From the NCBI RefSeq assembly GCF_900187385.1, contig NZ_FYEY01000001.1, forward strand, positions 6,014,001 to 6,078,000: a DNA stretch of 64,000 nucleotides, in the 5' to 3' direction. A program made the position numbers and the translations under genes. Positions within the stretch are counted from its first letter, which is position 1, and the number at the start of each line of letters is the position of its first letter. This DNA comes from Streptomyces sp. 2114.4 (GTDB taxonomy: Bacteria > Actinomycetota > Actinomycetes > Streptomycetales > Streptomycetaceae). The notes under the pieces were generated by a model. The model had not been told where the DNA came from. It searched no databases and was given only the letters and a program-made list of their open reading frames with translations. Shown here one piece after another: positions 33,509 to 43,174 of the stretch.

Positions 33509-34699
33509 CTACTGCTTGGTGGCCCACTTCTTGCTCATGGCGTCGAAGATGCTCTTGGCCTCGGGACCCAGGTGGGGACCGGCGGACCAGCGGGCCGGTC
33601 GCGGCCCCATCGACATGTTGGAGATCAGCTCCGGCTTGCCGTCCTTGCCCTTGGCGAACCAGGGACCGCCGGAGGAACCGCCGGTCATGGTGCAGCCGAT
33701 CCGGTACATGGTCGGCTTCTGGGCGTCCATCGACAGACGGGACGGCTTGTCGGTGCACTGCTGCTGCGCCGCACCGTCGAACGGCGGCTCGGCGGGGTAG
33801 CCCTGCGCGGTCAGGCTCGGGATCTTGGCCATCGCGGGTGCGTTGAAGTCCACCGCGTACGCACCGCCGGCGACCTCCTCCAGCGACTTGCCGCCCGTGC
33901 TCTCCTCGGGCTTCACATGCATCAGCGCGAAGTCGTACGGAGCCATCGGCACGCCCGGAACGGCGCCGCCGGCCTTGATCCACTGCTGCGACGTCGCCAT
34001 GTCGTCCGCCCACCACTTGCCCGACGGGACGCGGTCCTCGTAGGGCTTGCCCTTCAACTGCGCGGCGCTGCCGCCGGTCCTGTTGAAGTTCGGCACGAAC
34101 ATCATGTTGCGGTACCAGCCGCCGTTCTTGCCGGCGTGCACACAGTGCGCCGCGGTCCACACGAGGTTGGACTTACCGGGGTGCGCCGGGTCCTTGACCA
34201 CGGTGGCCGAGCAGCGCGACCCGCCCTCGGGGGTGCTGAACAGCAGCAGGCCCACACCGGGAGCGGTCGAGGTGTACGGGGTCTTGACGGCCTGGGCCGG
34301 AACGGCGGCGGGCTCGGGGTCGGTCTTGCCCTGGTCCTCCGAGATGTCCTCGGGCTTGCTGGGGTCCTGGGGCGGCTTGACCTTGTCGATCTTGTCCTTG
34401 TCCCAGAAGTCCTTGATGATCGGGTTGATGAACTCCCCGGCCTCCCGGAGCCACTTGTCGCGGTTCCAGTTCTTCCACTCGCCGTTCTTCCACTTGTCCA
34501 GGTCGAAGCCGTGCTCCTTGAGCTTGTCCTGGATGTCCTGAGGAATCTTGAAGTCACCCCCGCCCGTGGAGTCCTGCGCCGCGGACTGGTCGGGCTTGGC
34601 GTCCGCGTTGTCGCTCTCGGGCCCGCAGCCGGTGGCGGTGAGCGCCACGACAGCGGTGAGGGCGGCGGCGGCCAGGACTGGCCGACGTATGGATCGCAT
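33509..34699 (-). CDS. Trypsin-like serine peptidase lipoprotein
   Basis: A 396-residue exported protein. The signal peptide MRSIRRPVLAAAALTAVVAL ends in a lipobox-like ATGC with Cys25. A ~110-residue Asp/Lys/Trp-rich spacer (KWKNGEWKNWNRDKW) follows, then a chymotrypsin-fold domain. Catalytic His is in WTAAHCV, Asp in PYDFALMHV and Ser in GGSSGGPWF, so the triad is complete. ATG 34699 has GGGGGAG seven bases upstream. It is probably a cell-surface protease; its substrate is unknown. It converges on hflX. Confidence 0.87.
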   Translation of the reverse strand: MRSIRRPVLAAAALTAVVALTATGCGPESDNADAKPDQSAAQDSTGGGDFKIPQDIQDKLKEHGFDLDKWKNGEWKNWNRDKWLREAGEFINPIIKDFWDKDKIDKVKPPQDPSKPEDISEDQGKTDPEPAAVPAQAVKTPYTSTAPGVGLLLFSTPEGGSRCSATVVKDPAHPGKSNLVWTAAHCVHAGKNGGWYRNMMFVPNFNRTGGSAAQLKGKPYEDRVPSGKWWADDMATSQQWIKAGGAVPGVPMAPYDFALMHVKPEESTGGKSLEEVAGGAYAVDFNAPAMAKIPSLTAQGYPAEPPFDGAAQQQCTDKPSRLSMDAQKPTMYRIGCTMTGGSSGGPWFAKGKDGKPELISNMSMGPRPARWSAGPHLGPEAKSIFDAMSKKWATKQ

Positions 34700-34979
34700 G
34701 GGTGAGCTCCCCCTGATGAATTCGGACTGAGCCGGTGTGGCTCGTTCGGTGGGCACCGGTCCGGTCTTTGTCATGAACCTCAAGATCCCGGCGCAACACC
34801 CCACTATGCCGGTGACGATGGGGACGGCGGTACTCGGGTCCCCGGTTCCACGCCATCAAGGATCTTGCCGACAGCCGTGATCCCGGGTCGCCGCCGTCGT
34901 TGGTACGTACGGGGGACGGCCGGGCTGCCCCCAGCCCGCGCGGCATTCCGCAGCTCACCAGCAGGAGGACACAACTGCC

Positions 34980-36374
34980 GTGGTGTTGACCGAAACCGTG
35001 CCGGCGGCGGCGCCGCCGGCCCATGAGGGGATCCTGCGGCGGCAGTCCCTGCGCGAGTCCGCCGCCCGTACCTACGCGCGCTCGCTGCCCATCGTCCCGG
35101 TGCGCGCCCGTGGACTGACCATCGAGGGCGCCGACGGCAGGCGCTATCTCGACTGCCTCTCCGGCGCCGGCACACTGGCGCTCGGCCACAATCACCCGGT
35201 GGTGCTCGAAGCGATCCGGACGGTCCTCGACTCCGGCGCGCCGCTGCACGTCCTCGACCTGGCCACCCCCGTCAAGGACGCCTTCACCACCGAGCTCTTC
35301 GCCACCCTGCCAGGGGAGTTGGCCGAAAAGGGGCGCATCCAGTTCTGCGGCCCGGCCGGCACGGACGCCGTGGAGGCCGCCTTCAAACTCGTCCGCACCG
35401 CGACCGGCCGGGACGGCCTGATGGCGTTCTCCGGTGCCTATCACGGCATGACCGCACAAGCGCTCGCCGCTTCCGGGGGAGCGCAGCACACCAGCGTGGT
35501 CCGGCTGCCCTACCCGTACGACTACCGCTGTCCCTTCCAGGCCGGCGGCGAGCGCGGCGCCGAGCTCGCCGCGCGCTGGACCCAGAGCCTGCTCGACGAC
35601 CCCAAGAGCGGGGTGTCCCGGCCGGCCGGGATGATCCTGGAACCCGTCCAGGGTGAGGGCGGCGTGATCCCCGCGCCGGACGGCTGGCTGCGGCGGATGC
35701 GGGAGATCACCGCCGCCCGGCGGATCCCGCTGATCGTGGACGAGGTCCAGACCGGCGTCGGCCGCACCGGCGCCTTCTGGGCGGTCGACCACAGCGGCAT
35801 CGTGCCCGATGTGATCGTGCTGTCGAAGGCGATCGGCGGCAGCCTGCCGCTCGCCGTGATCGTCTACCGCGAGGAACTCGACGCCTGGCAGCCCGGCGCG
35901 CACGCCGGCACCTTCCGTGGCAACCAGCTCGCCATGGCCGCCGGCGCCGCCACCCTCGCCTACGTCCGCACGAACGGCCTCGACCGGCGCGCCGCGGAGC
36001 TCGGTGCCCGGATGCTCGACCGCCTCACCTCCCTCGCCGCCGCCCATGACTGCATCGGCGACGTCCGCGGCCGCGGACTGATGCTCGGCATCGAGCTCGT
36101 CGACCGCACCGCCGACGCCGACGCCACGGGCGCCCGCCCCGCCGACCCGCAGCTCGCGGCGGCCGTCCAGCACGCCTGCCTGGACCGCGGCCTGATTGTC
36201 GAACTGGGCGGCAGGCAGTCCGCCGTCGTCCGGCTGCTGCCACCCCTGACCATCACCGACGAACAGGCGGACGCCATCCTCGACCGCCTCGCCGACGCCC
36301 TCACGGCGGCGGTCCGCACCACCCCCGGGCCGACGGGCTCGTCCCCCACGACAATGCGAGGCACCTCCCCATGA
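34980..36374 (+). CDS. Diaminobutyrate--2-oxoglutarate aminotransferase-like (siderophore cluster)
   Basis: A 464-residue class III PLP aminotransferase. The PLP lysine is K283 in VLSKAIGGSLPLAV, with the cofactor-binding FCGPAGTDAVEAA, SGAYHGMT and IVDEVQTGVGRTG motifs. It is of the diaminobutyrate type (compare RhbA/EctB), making L-2,4-diaminobutyrate from aspartate semialdehyde. Tandem GTG codons at 34980 and 34983 follow GGAGG at 11-14 bases. Its stop overlaps the next gene as ATGA. In rhizobactin-type pathways diaminobutyrate is next decarboxylated to 1,3-diaminopropane, but no such decarboxylase is nearby. Confidence 0.85.
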   Translation: MVLTETVPAAAPPAHEGILRRQSLRESAARTYARSLPIVPVRARGLTIEGADGRRYLDCLSGAGTLALGHNHPVVLEAIRTVLDSGAPLHVLDLATPVKDAFTTELFATLPGELAEKGRIQFCGPAGTDAVEAAFKLVRTATGRDGLMAFSGAYHGMTAQALAASGGAQHTSVVRLPYPYDYRCPFQAGGERGAELAARWTQSLLDDPKSGVSRPAGMILEPVQGEGGVIPAPDGWLRRMREITAARRIPLIVDEVQTGVGRTGAFWAVDHSGIVPDVIVLSKAIGGSLPLAVIVYREELDAWQPGAHAGTFRGNQLAMAAGAATLAYVRTNGLDRRAAELGARMLDRLTSLAAAHDCIGDVRGRGLMLGIELVDRTADADATGARPADPQLAAAVQHACLDRGLIVELGGRQSAVVRLLPPLTITDEQADAILDRLADALTAAVRTTPGPTGSSPTTMRGTSP

Positions 36375-38389
36375 ACGAACGCCCCGGCCCCGACGGCGGC
36401 CAGCCCGCCGAGCGCATCCCCGCCCACCAGGGCGCGGGCACCATCGAGTCGCTACCCCGCCAGCAACGGCGCGCCCCCGACACCGCCTGCCACCAGCAGA
36501 CCCACGAGGCACCGGACCGGGCCGCCCCCGGCCCCTACGACCGCGTGCGGGTGTCCGGTGACCACGACCCCCTCGACCACCCGGACCCGGCGGTCGCCGC
36601 CGACGCCGCGGGCATCGAGCACCTGCTGCGCTGCTGGCTCCGGGAGAGCGGCACCCCTCATCACCCCGCCGAGAGCGAGGTGGTGATCCCCCTGCGCGCC
36701 GCCGCGGGCGCCCTGCACATTCCCGTCCGCTACTGGTCGCCCACGGGCTGGCACCGCCTGGGCGCCCCCACCCTCGACGGCGCCCCGGCCGGTGCCGCCC
36801 CGCTGGACGCCGTCACCCTCGCCGCGCTGCTGCGCCGGGAGGCCGCATACAGGGACCGCCGGGCCTCCGACGGCGGCGAGCACCGGGTGGCGGACACGGA
36901 CGAGCGGCCGGACCCGGACGGTATGCGCCGGCCGGCACCGGACGGCGGCGGCGCCGAACTCATCGGCCGGGTCGCCAACTCCGTACGCAACGTCGCCCTC
37001 TTCCTCACCGACCGGCGTGCCCGGCCCGCCGACGACCACGGCGCCCTCTTCCTCGAAGCCGAACAGTCCCTTCTCCTCGGCCACCCGCTGCACCCCACCC
37101 CCAAGAGCCGCGAAGGGCTCTCGGAGGCCGAGACCCGCGCCTATTCGCCCGAACTCCGCGGCGCCTTCCCGCTCCACTGGACGGCCGTGCACCGCTCCGT
37201 GCTGGCCACCGACTCCGCCTGGACCGAACGCGGCAAGCCCGTACCGGCCGAGCAGCTGGCCAGGGGCCTCGCCGGGGACGGCCTCCGGCTCCCCGACGAC
37301 ACCGTGCCCCTGCCGGTGCACCCCTGGCAGGCCAGGGAGCTCGCCGACCGTCCCGACATCGCCGCCCTCCGCGAGGCCGGCCTGCTGTACGACCTCGGCG
37401 CCCACGGCCCGCTCTGGCACCCCACCTCCTCCGTCCGCACGGTCTACCGCCCCGAGGCGAACGCCATGCTGAAGCTCTCCCTCGGGCTGCGCATCACCAA
37501 CTCCCGCCGGGAAAACCTCCGCAAGGAACTGGCCCGCGGCGTCGAGGTGCACCGGCTGCTGCGCACCGGCCTCGGCGAGCAGTGGCAGACCGTCCACCCC
37601 GGCTTCGACATCGTCCGCGACCCGGCCTACCTCGCCGTCGACGGCTTCGAGGGCGCACCCGTCCAGGGCCTCGACGCCGTCATCCGGCACAACCCCTTCA
37701 GCACCACCGACGACGCCGTGTGCATCGCCGGCCTCACCTCCCCGCGGCCCTGGCCCGGCCGCTCGGGCGTGCGCTCCCGGCTCGAAGACCTCGTCGGCAC
37801 GCTCAGCGCGCGCACCGGCCGCCCCCTGGGAGCCGTGGCCACCGAGTGGTTCCTGCGCTACCTGGAAGCAGTCGTACGGCCCGTGCTGTGGCTCGACGGC
37901 ACGGCCGGCATCGTGCTCGAAGCCCACCAGCAGAACACCGTGGTGCTGCTGGACCCCGACGGCTGGCCGGTCGGCGGCCGCTACCGCGACAACCAGGGCT
38001 ACTACTTCCGCACCTCGCGCCGCGCCGAGCTGGAGCGGCGGCTGCCCGGTATCGGCGTGGCCGGCGACAGCTTCGTCGCCGACGACGTCACCGACGAACG
38101 CTTCGCCTACTACCTCGGCATCAACAACGTCCTCGGCCTGATCGGCGCCTTCGGCTCCCAGCGCCTGGTCCGCGAGGAGATCCTGCTCGCCGCCTTCCGG
38201 CGGTTCCTCGCCGATGCCGCCGCGGCCCCCCGCGCGCACCGCTCGCCGCTCCCGGAACAGCTGCTCGCCGCCCGCACGCTGCGCTGCAAGGCCAACCTGG
38301 CGACCCGCCTGCACGGCCTGGACGAACTCGTCGGCCCGGTCGAAACCCAGTCCGTCTACGTCACCCTGCCCAACCCCCTCGCCCCCTAG
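36371..38389 (+). CDS. NRPS-independent siderophore synthetase (IucA/IucC family), first copy
   Basis: A 672-residue IucA/IucC-type synthetase that adenylates a carboxylate (citrate or a citrate derivative) and joins it to an amine or hydroxylamine. Conserved features include LPVHPWQARELADRP, HPTSSVRTVYRPEANAM, LSLGLRITNSRRENL and the EAHQQNTVV motif, and the C-terminal metal-reductase-like region LRCKANLATRL. The first ~75 residues are an extra Pro/Gly/Gln-rich leader. ATG 36371 overlaps the aminotransferase stop. Compare RhbC/IucA; substrate specificity cannot be read from sequence alone. Confidence 0.87.
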   Translation: MNERPGPDGGQPAERIPAHQGAGTIESLPRQQRRAPDTACHQQTHEAPDRAAPGPYDRVRVSGDHDPLDHPDPAVAADAAGIEHLLRCWLRESGTPHHPAESEVVIPLRAAAGALHIPVRYWSPTGWHRLGAPTLDGAPAGAAPLDAVTLAALLRREAAYRDRRASDGGEHRVADTDERPDPDGMRRPAPDGGGAELIGRVANSVRNVALFLTDRRARPADDHGALFLEAEQSLLLGHPLHPTPKSREGLSEAETRAYSPELRGAFPLHWTAVHRSVLATDSAWTERGKPVPAEQLARGLAGDGLRLPDDTVPLPVHPWQARELADRPDIAALREAGLLYDLGAHGPLWHPTSSVRTVYRPEANAMLKLSLGLRITNSRRENLRKELARGVEVHRLLRTGLGEQWQTVHPGFDIVRDPAYLAVDGFEGAPVQGLDAVIRHNPFSTTDDAVCIAGLTSPRPWPGRSGVRSRLEDLVGTLSARTGRPLGAVATEWFLRYLEAVVRPVLWLDGTAGIVLEAHQQNTVVLLDPDGWPVGGRYRDNQGYYFRTSRRAELERRLPGIGVAGDSFVADDVTDERFAYYLGINNVLGLIGAFGSQRLVREEILLAAFRRFLADAAAAPRAHRSPLPEQLLAARTLRCKANLATRLHGLDELVGPVETQSVYVTLPNPLAP

Positions 38390-38488
38390 CCGCCCACCGC
38401 ACCCTCCGACAGCAGCCTTCAGCCCCCGTCCCCGGCGCCTCGCGACCCACCAGGCCACGCGGCACGCGGCCACGAGAGGAGAGTCGCC

Positions 38489-39190
38489 GTGCCACCCACC
38501 GATTCCGGCCTCGGCTCCAGCTCCGATGACACCCTCGACCTGCAGCTCCCGCTCGAGTTCGGTGCGCTGTTCGCCGGGGGACGCGGGCCGCAGGCGCCGC
38601 CGGACGCTCCGGCCGCCGGGCCGCTGCTCGACAACCTGGCGGGCTGGGGGGCGGCCGACACCCCCGCGGGGCCGTTCGCACTCGTCCCCGTCCGGCTCGC
38701 CCGCGATCTCGACCGGATCACCGGCTGGATGAACGATCCGGCGGTGGCGGCCTTCTGGGAACTGGCGGGTCCGCCGGAGACCACCGCGGCCCATCTGCGC
38801 GCCCAGCTCGCCGGCGACGGCCGCAGCGTGCCCTGCCTGGGGGTGCTGGCCGGCGTCCCGATGAGCTACTGGGAGATCTACCGCGCGGATCTGGACCCCC
38901 TCGCCCGCTGCTATCCGGCGCGGCCCGAGGACACCGGAATCCATCTGCTCATCGGCGGCGCCGGCGACCGGGGACGCGGGCTGGGCGGCACGCTGCTGCG
39001 CGCCGTCGCCGACCTCGTACTCGACCACCGGCCGCGGTGCGCACGGGTCCTCGCCGAGCCCGACCTGCGCAACACCGCCTCCGTCGCTGCCTTTCTGAGC
39101 GCCGGATTCCGCTACGGCGACGAGATCGAACTGCCCGGAAAACGCGCCGCCTTGATGGTCCGCGACCGCGCCCACCGCCACCTGCTGTGA
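38489..39190 (+). CDS. GNAT acetyltransferase of siderophore type (IucB/RhbD-like)
   Basis: A 233-residue acyltransferase. After a ~60-residue Pro/Ala/Gly leader, the GNAT domain shows LARDLDRITGWMNDPAVAAFWEL, SYWEIYRADLDPLARCYP and the acyl-CoA pyrophosphate loop RGRGLGGTLL, ending NTASVAAFLSAGFRYGDEIELPGKRAALM. These are typical of the siderophore N-hydroxy-amine acetyltransferases (IucB, RhbD). GTG 38489 has AGGAG seven bases upstream. It lies between the two synthetase genes, so it should acylate the amine or hydroxylamine building block. Confidence 0.85.
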   Translation: MPPTDSGLGSSSDDTLDLQLPLEFGALFAGGRGPQAPPDAPAAGPLLDNLAGWGAADTPAGPFALVPVRLARDLDRITGWMNDPAVAAFWELAGPPETTAAHLRAQLAGDGRSVPCLGVLAGVPMSYWEIYRADLDPLARCYPARPEDTGIHLLIGGAGDRGRGLGGTLLRAVADLVLDHRPRCARVLAEPDLRNTASVAAFLSAGFRYGDEIELPGKRAALMVRDRAHRHLL

Positions 39191-39295
39191 CCCCGGCGCC
39201 GTCCGCCGACGGCCCCGTTCCGGTCCGCCGTCCACCCCCGCTGCCCCGGTTGTCCCCCGTACGTGCCGGGGCGGTCCCGCTTCGAGGAGCCCGCC

Positions 39296-41062
39296 TTGTC
39301 GCCCGAGCCCCAGCCTTCGCACAGCGCCTGGCAGCACGCCGCGCGCCGACTGTTCGCCAAGACCCTGGCGGAGTTCGCGTACGAGGAAGTCCTGACCCCC
39401 GAGGCCGACGGCACCGCACCCGACGGGACCCCGCAATACCGCCTGCCGGTCACCGACGGCCTGGTCTACCGCTTCAGAGCCCGCCGCGGCGCCTACGGCC
39501 ACTGGCGCGTCGACCCCGATTCGATCACCCCCGACGCCGACCTCTTCCGCTTCCTCACCCACGCGCACGACACCGTGCTGGGCCTGTCCGGCGACACCAC
39601 CGGCCACCTCGTCCGCGAGCTGACCGCCACCCTCGCCGCCGACACCCGGCTCGACGCCACCGCCGTCAGCGCCGCCGACCTCGCCGATCTGGACTACGCC
39701 ACCCTCGAAGGCCACCAGACCGGCCACCCCTGGCTCGTCGCGAACAAGGGCCGGCTCGGCTTCTCCGCGCACGACGCGGCGACCTGGGCCCCCGAAGCCC
39801 GCACACCCCAGCGCCTGCCCTGGCTCGCCGCGCACCACAGCATCGCCCACTACCGCGGTATCCCCACCCTGGCCACCCCCGACCGTCTCTACGGCGAGGA
39901 GCTGGCCCCCGCCACCCGGCACGCCTTCGCCCGCACCATCGCCGACGAGGGCCACGACCCCGCCGACTACCTCTACCTCCCCGTCCACCCCTGGCAGTGG
40001 GACGAGACCATCGCCCCGCTCTTCGCCCCGCAGCTCGCCGACAGATCCATCATCGCGCTGCCCACTGACAACGACCTCCGCCTGCCGCAGCAGTCGATCC
40101 GTACCTTCCTCAACCTCAGCCGCCCCCGGGCCCGTACGGTCAAACTGCCGCTGTCCATCCTCAACACCCTCGTCTGGCGCGGGCTGCCCACCGAGCGCAC
40201 GCTCGCCGCCCCCGCCGTCACCCGCTGGGTCCACGGCCTGCGCGACGCCGACCCCTATCTCCGCGACGAGACCCGGGTCATCCTGCTCGGCGAGAACGCC
40301 TCGGTCACCGTCGAGCACCCCCTCTACGACCGGCTCCCCGGCGTCCCGTACCAGTTCAAGGAGCTGCTGGGCTGCATCTGGCGCGAGCCGGTCAGCTGCC
40401 ATCTGGACCCCGGTGAACGCGCCCGCACCCTGGCCGCGCTGCTGCAGACCGATCCCCAGGGGCGCGCCCTGACCGCCGAGCTGGTGCACCGCTCGGGGCT
40501 GGCCCCGAGCGACTGGCTGGCCCGGCTGTTCGCCGCCCTGCTGCCGCCCCTGCTGCACTTCCTCTACCGGTACGGCACCGTCTTCTCCCCGCACGGCGAG
40601 AACGCCATCGTCGTCTTCGACGAGCACGACGTCCCCACCCGCCTCGCGGTCAAGGACTTCGTCGACGACGTCAACACCAGCTCCCGGCCGCTCCCCGAAC
40701 ACGACTCCATGCCGGACGACGTACGGGCGGTGCTGCTGACCGAACCGCCCTCCTTCCTCACCCAGTTCATCCACTCCGGCCTGTTCGTCGGCGTCTTCCG
40801 TTACCTCGCACCGCTGTGCGCGGACCAACTGGACGTCCCCGAGGCCGCGTTCTGGTCACTCGTACGGGCAGAGATCCTGCGCCACCACGAGCGCTTCCCG
40901 GCCCTCAAGGAGCGGTACGAGACCTTCGACCTGCTCACCCCGCGCATCGAGCGGCTGTGCCTGAACCGCAACCGTCTGCATGTGGACGGCTACCGGGACC
41001 GCCGTGACCGCCCGCACGCGGCCGTGCACGGCACCGTCCCCAATCCGCTCCACCACCCGTGA
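39296..41062 (+). CDS. NRPS-independent siderophore synthetase (IucA/IucC family), second copy
   Basis: A 588-residue second IucA/IucC synthetase. Visible are the N-terminal SAWQHAARRLFAKTLAEFAYEE (as in DesD-like enzymes), GHPWLVANKGRLGFSAHD, YLYLPVHPWQWDE, LPLSILNTLVWRG and the catalytic-core SPHGENAIVVFDE. TTG 39296 is preferred because GAGGAG lies six bases upstream; the GTG at 39263 has no ribosome site. With the first copy it would build a two-armed citrate or dimeric product. It ends the cluster; no transporter or reductase follows before dinG. Confidence 0.87.
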   Translation: MSPEPQPSHSAWQHAARRLFAKTLAEFAYEEVLTPEADGTAPDGTPQYRLPVTDGLVYRFRARRGAYGHWRVDPDSITPDADLFRFLTHAHDTVLGLSGDTTGHLVRELTATLAADTRLDATAVSAADLADLDYATLEGHQTGHPWLVANKGRLGFSAHDAATWAPEARTPQRLPWLAAHHSIAHYRGIPTLATPDRLYGEELAPATRHAFARTIADEGHDPADYLYLPVHPWQWDETIAPLFAPQLADRSIIALPTDNDLRLPQQSIRTFLNLSRPRARTVKLPLSILNTLVWRGLPTERTLAAPAVTRWVHGLRDADPYLRDETRVILLGENASVTVEHPLYDRLPGVPYQFKELLGCIWREPVSCHLDPGERARTLAALLQTDPQGRALTAELVHRSGLAPSDWLARLFAALLPPLLHFLYRYGTVFSPHGENAIVVFDEHDVPTRLAVKDFVDDVNTSSRPLPEHDSMPDDVRAVLLTEPPSFLTQFIHSGLFVGVFRYLAPLCADQLDVPEAAFWSLVRAEILRHHERFPALKERYETFDLLTPRIERLCLNRNRLHVDGYRDRRDRPHAAVHGTVPNPLHHP

Positions 41063-41103
41063 CCGGACCGGTTGTCAGTGGTCCCGCGTAGGCTTGCCAC
41101 GCT

Positions 41104-43107
41104 ATGACGAAGCCCTCTCTCCCCGATCTGCTCCACGCCGCCGTCACCGCCGTCGGCGGCACCGAGCGCCCCGGCCAGGTGGCGATGGCCGAGGCCGTCG
41201 CCGAGGCCGTGGACGAACAGGCCCATCTGCTGGTGCAGGCCGGCACCGGCACCGGAAAGTCGCTCGGCTATCTGGTGCCGGCGCTCGCACACGGCGAGAG
41301 AGTGGTGGTCGCCACGGCCACCCTGGCGCTGCAGCGCCAGCTCGTCGAGCGTGATCTGCCGCGCACGGTCGAGGCGCTGCATCCGCTGCTGCGCCGTCGT
41401 CCCGAGTTCGCCATGCTCAAGGGCCGCTCCAATTACCTGTGCCTGCACCGTCTCCACGAGGGCGTCCCCCAGGAAGAGGAGGACGGGCTCTTCGACGTCT
41501 TCGAGCAGGCGACGCCGACCAGCAAGCTCGGCAAGGACCTGCTGCGGCTGCGTGACTGGGCGGACGAGACCGAGACCGGCGACCGTGACGCGCTGACCCC
41601 CGGCGTCTCCGACCGGGCCTGGGGCCAGGTCTCGGTCTCCTCCCGGGAGTGCCTGGGCGCCTCGAAGTGCGCCTACGGCGCGGAGTGCTTCGCCGAGGCC
41701 GCCCGGGAACGCGCCAAGCTCGCCGATGTCGTCGTCACCAACCACGCGCTGCTTGCCATCGACGCGATCGAGGGCGCCCCGGTCCTCCCGCAGCACGAGG
41801 TCCTGATCATCGACGAGGCCCATGAGCTGGTCTCCCGGGTCACCGGCGTCGCCACCGGCGAGCTCACCCCCGGCCAGGTCAACCGTGCCGTCCGCCGGGC
41901 CGCCAAGCTCGTCAACGAAAAGGCCGCCGACCAGCTCCAGACCGCGTCGGAGACCTTCGAGCGCCTGATGGAGCTGGCTCTGCCCGGCCGCCTCGAAGAG
42001 ATCCCCGAAGATCTCGGCTACTGCCTGATGGCACTGCGGGACGCGGCCCGTACGGTCATCTCGGCCCTCGGCTCGACGCGTGACAAGTCGGTCCAGGACG
42101 AGGACGCCGTCCGCAAGCAGGCCCTCGCCTCGCTGGAGAACGTCCACGCCGTCGCCGAGCGCATCGCCAACGGCTCCGAGTACGACGTGGTCTGGTACGA
42201 ACGCCACGACCGCTTCGGCGCGTCCCTCCGAGTGGCCCCGCTGTCCGTCTCGGGCCTGCTGCGCGAGAAGCTTTTCGACGACCGCTCGGTGACCCTCACC
42301 TCCGCCACCCTCAAGCTGGGCGGCGACTTCAACGGGGTCGCGGCCTCCCTGGGCCTGGCCCCCGAGGGCACGGCAGGCGAGGACGTCCCGCCGTGGAAGG
42401 GCCTGGACGTCGGCTCCCCATTCGACTATTCGAAGCAGGGCATCCTCTACGTCGCCAAGCACCTCGCCCAGCCGGGCCGCGAGGGCAGCCGCACCGACAT
42501 GCTCGACGAACTCACCGAGCTGATCGAGGCCGCCGGCGGCCGCACCCTCGGCCTCTTCTCCTCCATGCGCGCAGCCCAGGCCGCGGCCGAGGAGCTGCGC
42601 GGCCGGCTGGACGTGCCGATCCTGCTCCAGGGCGAGGAGACGCTGGGCGAGCTGATCCGGGCCTTCGCCTCCGACGCCCGTACCTGCCTGTTCGGCACGC
42701 TGTCCCTGTGGCAGGGCGTCGATGTGCCCGGTGCGAACTGCCAGCTGGTGGTGATGGACCGGGTGCCGTTCCCGCGCCCGGACGACCCGTTGATGAGCGC
42801 TCGCCAGAAGGCCGTGGAGGAGGCCGGCGGCAATGGCTTCATGGCGGTCGCCGCCACCCATGCCGCGCTGCTGATGGCGCAGGGCGCCGGCCGTCTGGTC
42901 CGCGCCACCGGCGACCGTGGTGTGGTCGCCGTCCTCGACCCCCGGGTGGAGCGGGCCCGGTACGGCTCCTTCCTCCGCAAGTCGATGCCCGACTTCTGGT
43001 ACACCACCGACCGCAACCAGGTCCGCCGCTCCCTCGCCGCCATCGACGCGGCGGCAAAGGCGGCGCCCGCACCCGAAGCGGCACAGCCGGCAGCGGACAC
43101 TCCCTGA
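41104..43107 (+). CDS. dinG: DinG-family ATP-dependent DNA helicase
   Basis: A 667-residue XPD/DinG superfamily 2 helicase. Walker A is AGTGTGKS (46-53), with DEAH-box IIDEAHELVSR. The iron-sulfur cluster cysteines lie between them (NYLCLHRL and RECLGASKCAYGAECF). The second RecA-like domain has TLFSSMRAA-type motif LGLFSSMRAAQ, LFGTLSLWQGVDVPG and the arginine finger region AQGAGRLVRATGDRG. It unwinds 5'-tailed DNA and R- or D-loops in repair. A TAGGCT -10-like hexamer lies nine bases before the ATG. It is convergent with lexA, with a terminator between them. Confidence 0.92.
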   Translation: MTKPSLPDLLHAAVTAVGGTERPGQVAMAEAVAEAVDEQAHLLVQAGTGTGKSLGYLVPALAHGERVVVATATLALQRQLVERDLPRTVEALHPLLRRRPEFAMLKGRSNYLCLHRLHEGVPQEEEDGLFDVFEQATPTSKLGKDLLRLRDWADETETGDRDALTPGVSDRAWGQVSVSSRECLGASKCAYGAECFAEAARERAKLADVVVTNHALLAIDAIEGAPVLPQHEVLIIDEAHELVSRVTGVATGELTPGQVNRAVRRAAKLVNEKAADQLQTASETFERLMELALPGRLEEIPEDLGYCLMALRDAARTVISALGSTRDKSVQDEDAVRKQALASLENVHAVAERIANGSEYDVVWYERHDRFGASLRVAPLSVSGLLREKLFDDRSVTLTSATLKLGGDFNGVAASLGLAPEGTAGEDVPPWKGLDVGSPFDYSKQGILYVAKHLAQPGREGSRTDMLDELTELIEAAGGRTLGLFSSMRAAQAAAEELRGRLDVPILLQGEETLGELIRAFASDARTCLFGTLSLWQGVDVPGANCQLVVMDRVPFPRPDDPLMSARQKAVEEAGGNGFMAVAATHAALLMAQGAGRLVRATGDRGVVAVLDPRVERARYGSFLRKSMPDFWYTTDRNQVRRSLAAIDAAAKAAPAPEAAQPAADTP

Positions 43108-43126
43108 CCGGAGACGGCAAAACCAA

Positions 43127-43156
43127 GCCCCGGAACCGGCGCAGTGGTTCCGGGGC
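43127..43156. terminator. Bidirectional terminator between dinG and lexA
   Basis: A perfect 11-bp stem GCCCCGGAACC/GGTTCCGGGGC (43127-43137 and 43146-43156) with an eight-base loop. Confidence 0.85.
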
Positions 43157-43174
43157 CCGGTCGTGAGGGGCGGG

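Noticed and set aside
34700..34979. Search for an iron box before the siderophore cluster
   Set aside because: No TTAGGTTAGGCT-like 19-mer was found, so no iron-regulated operator is claimed.
36452..40828. Very long open frame (over 1400 codons) on the minus strand
   Set aside because: It lies antisense to the siderophore genes and arises from their G+C-rich third positions; it has no domain pattern and a repetitive Gly/Val/Asp composition.
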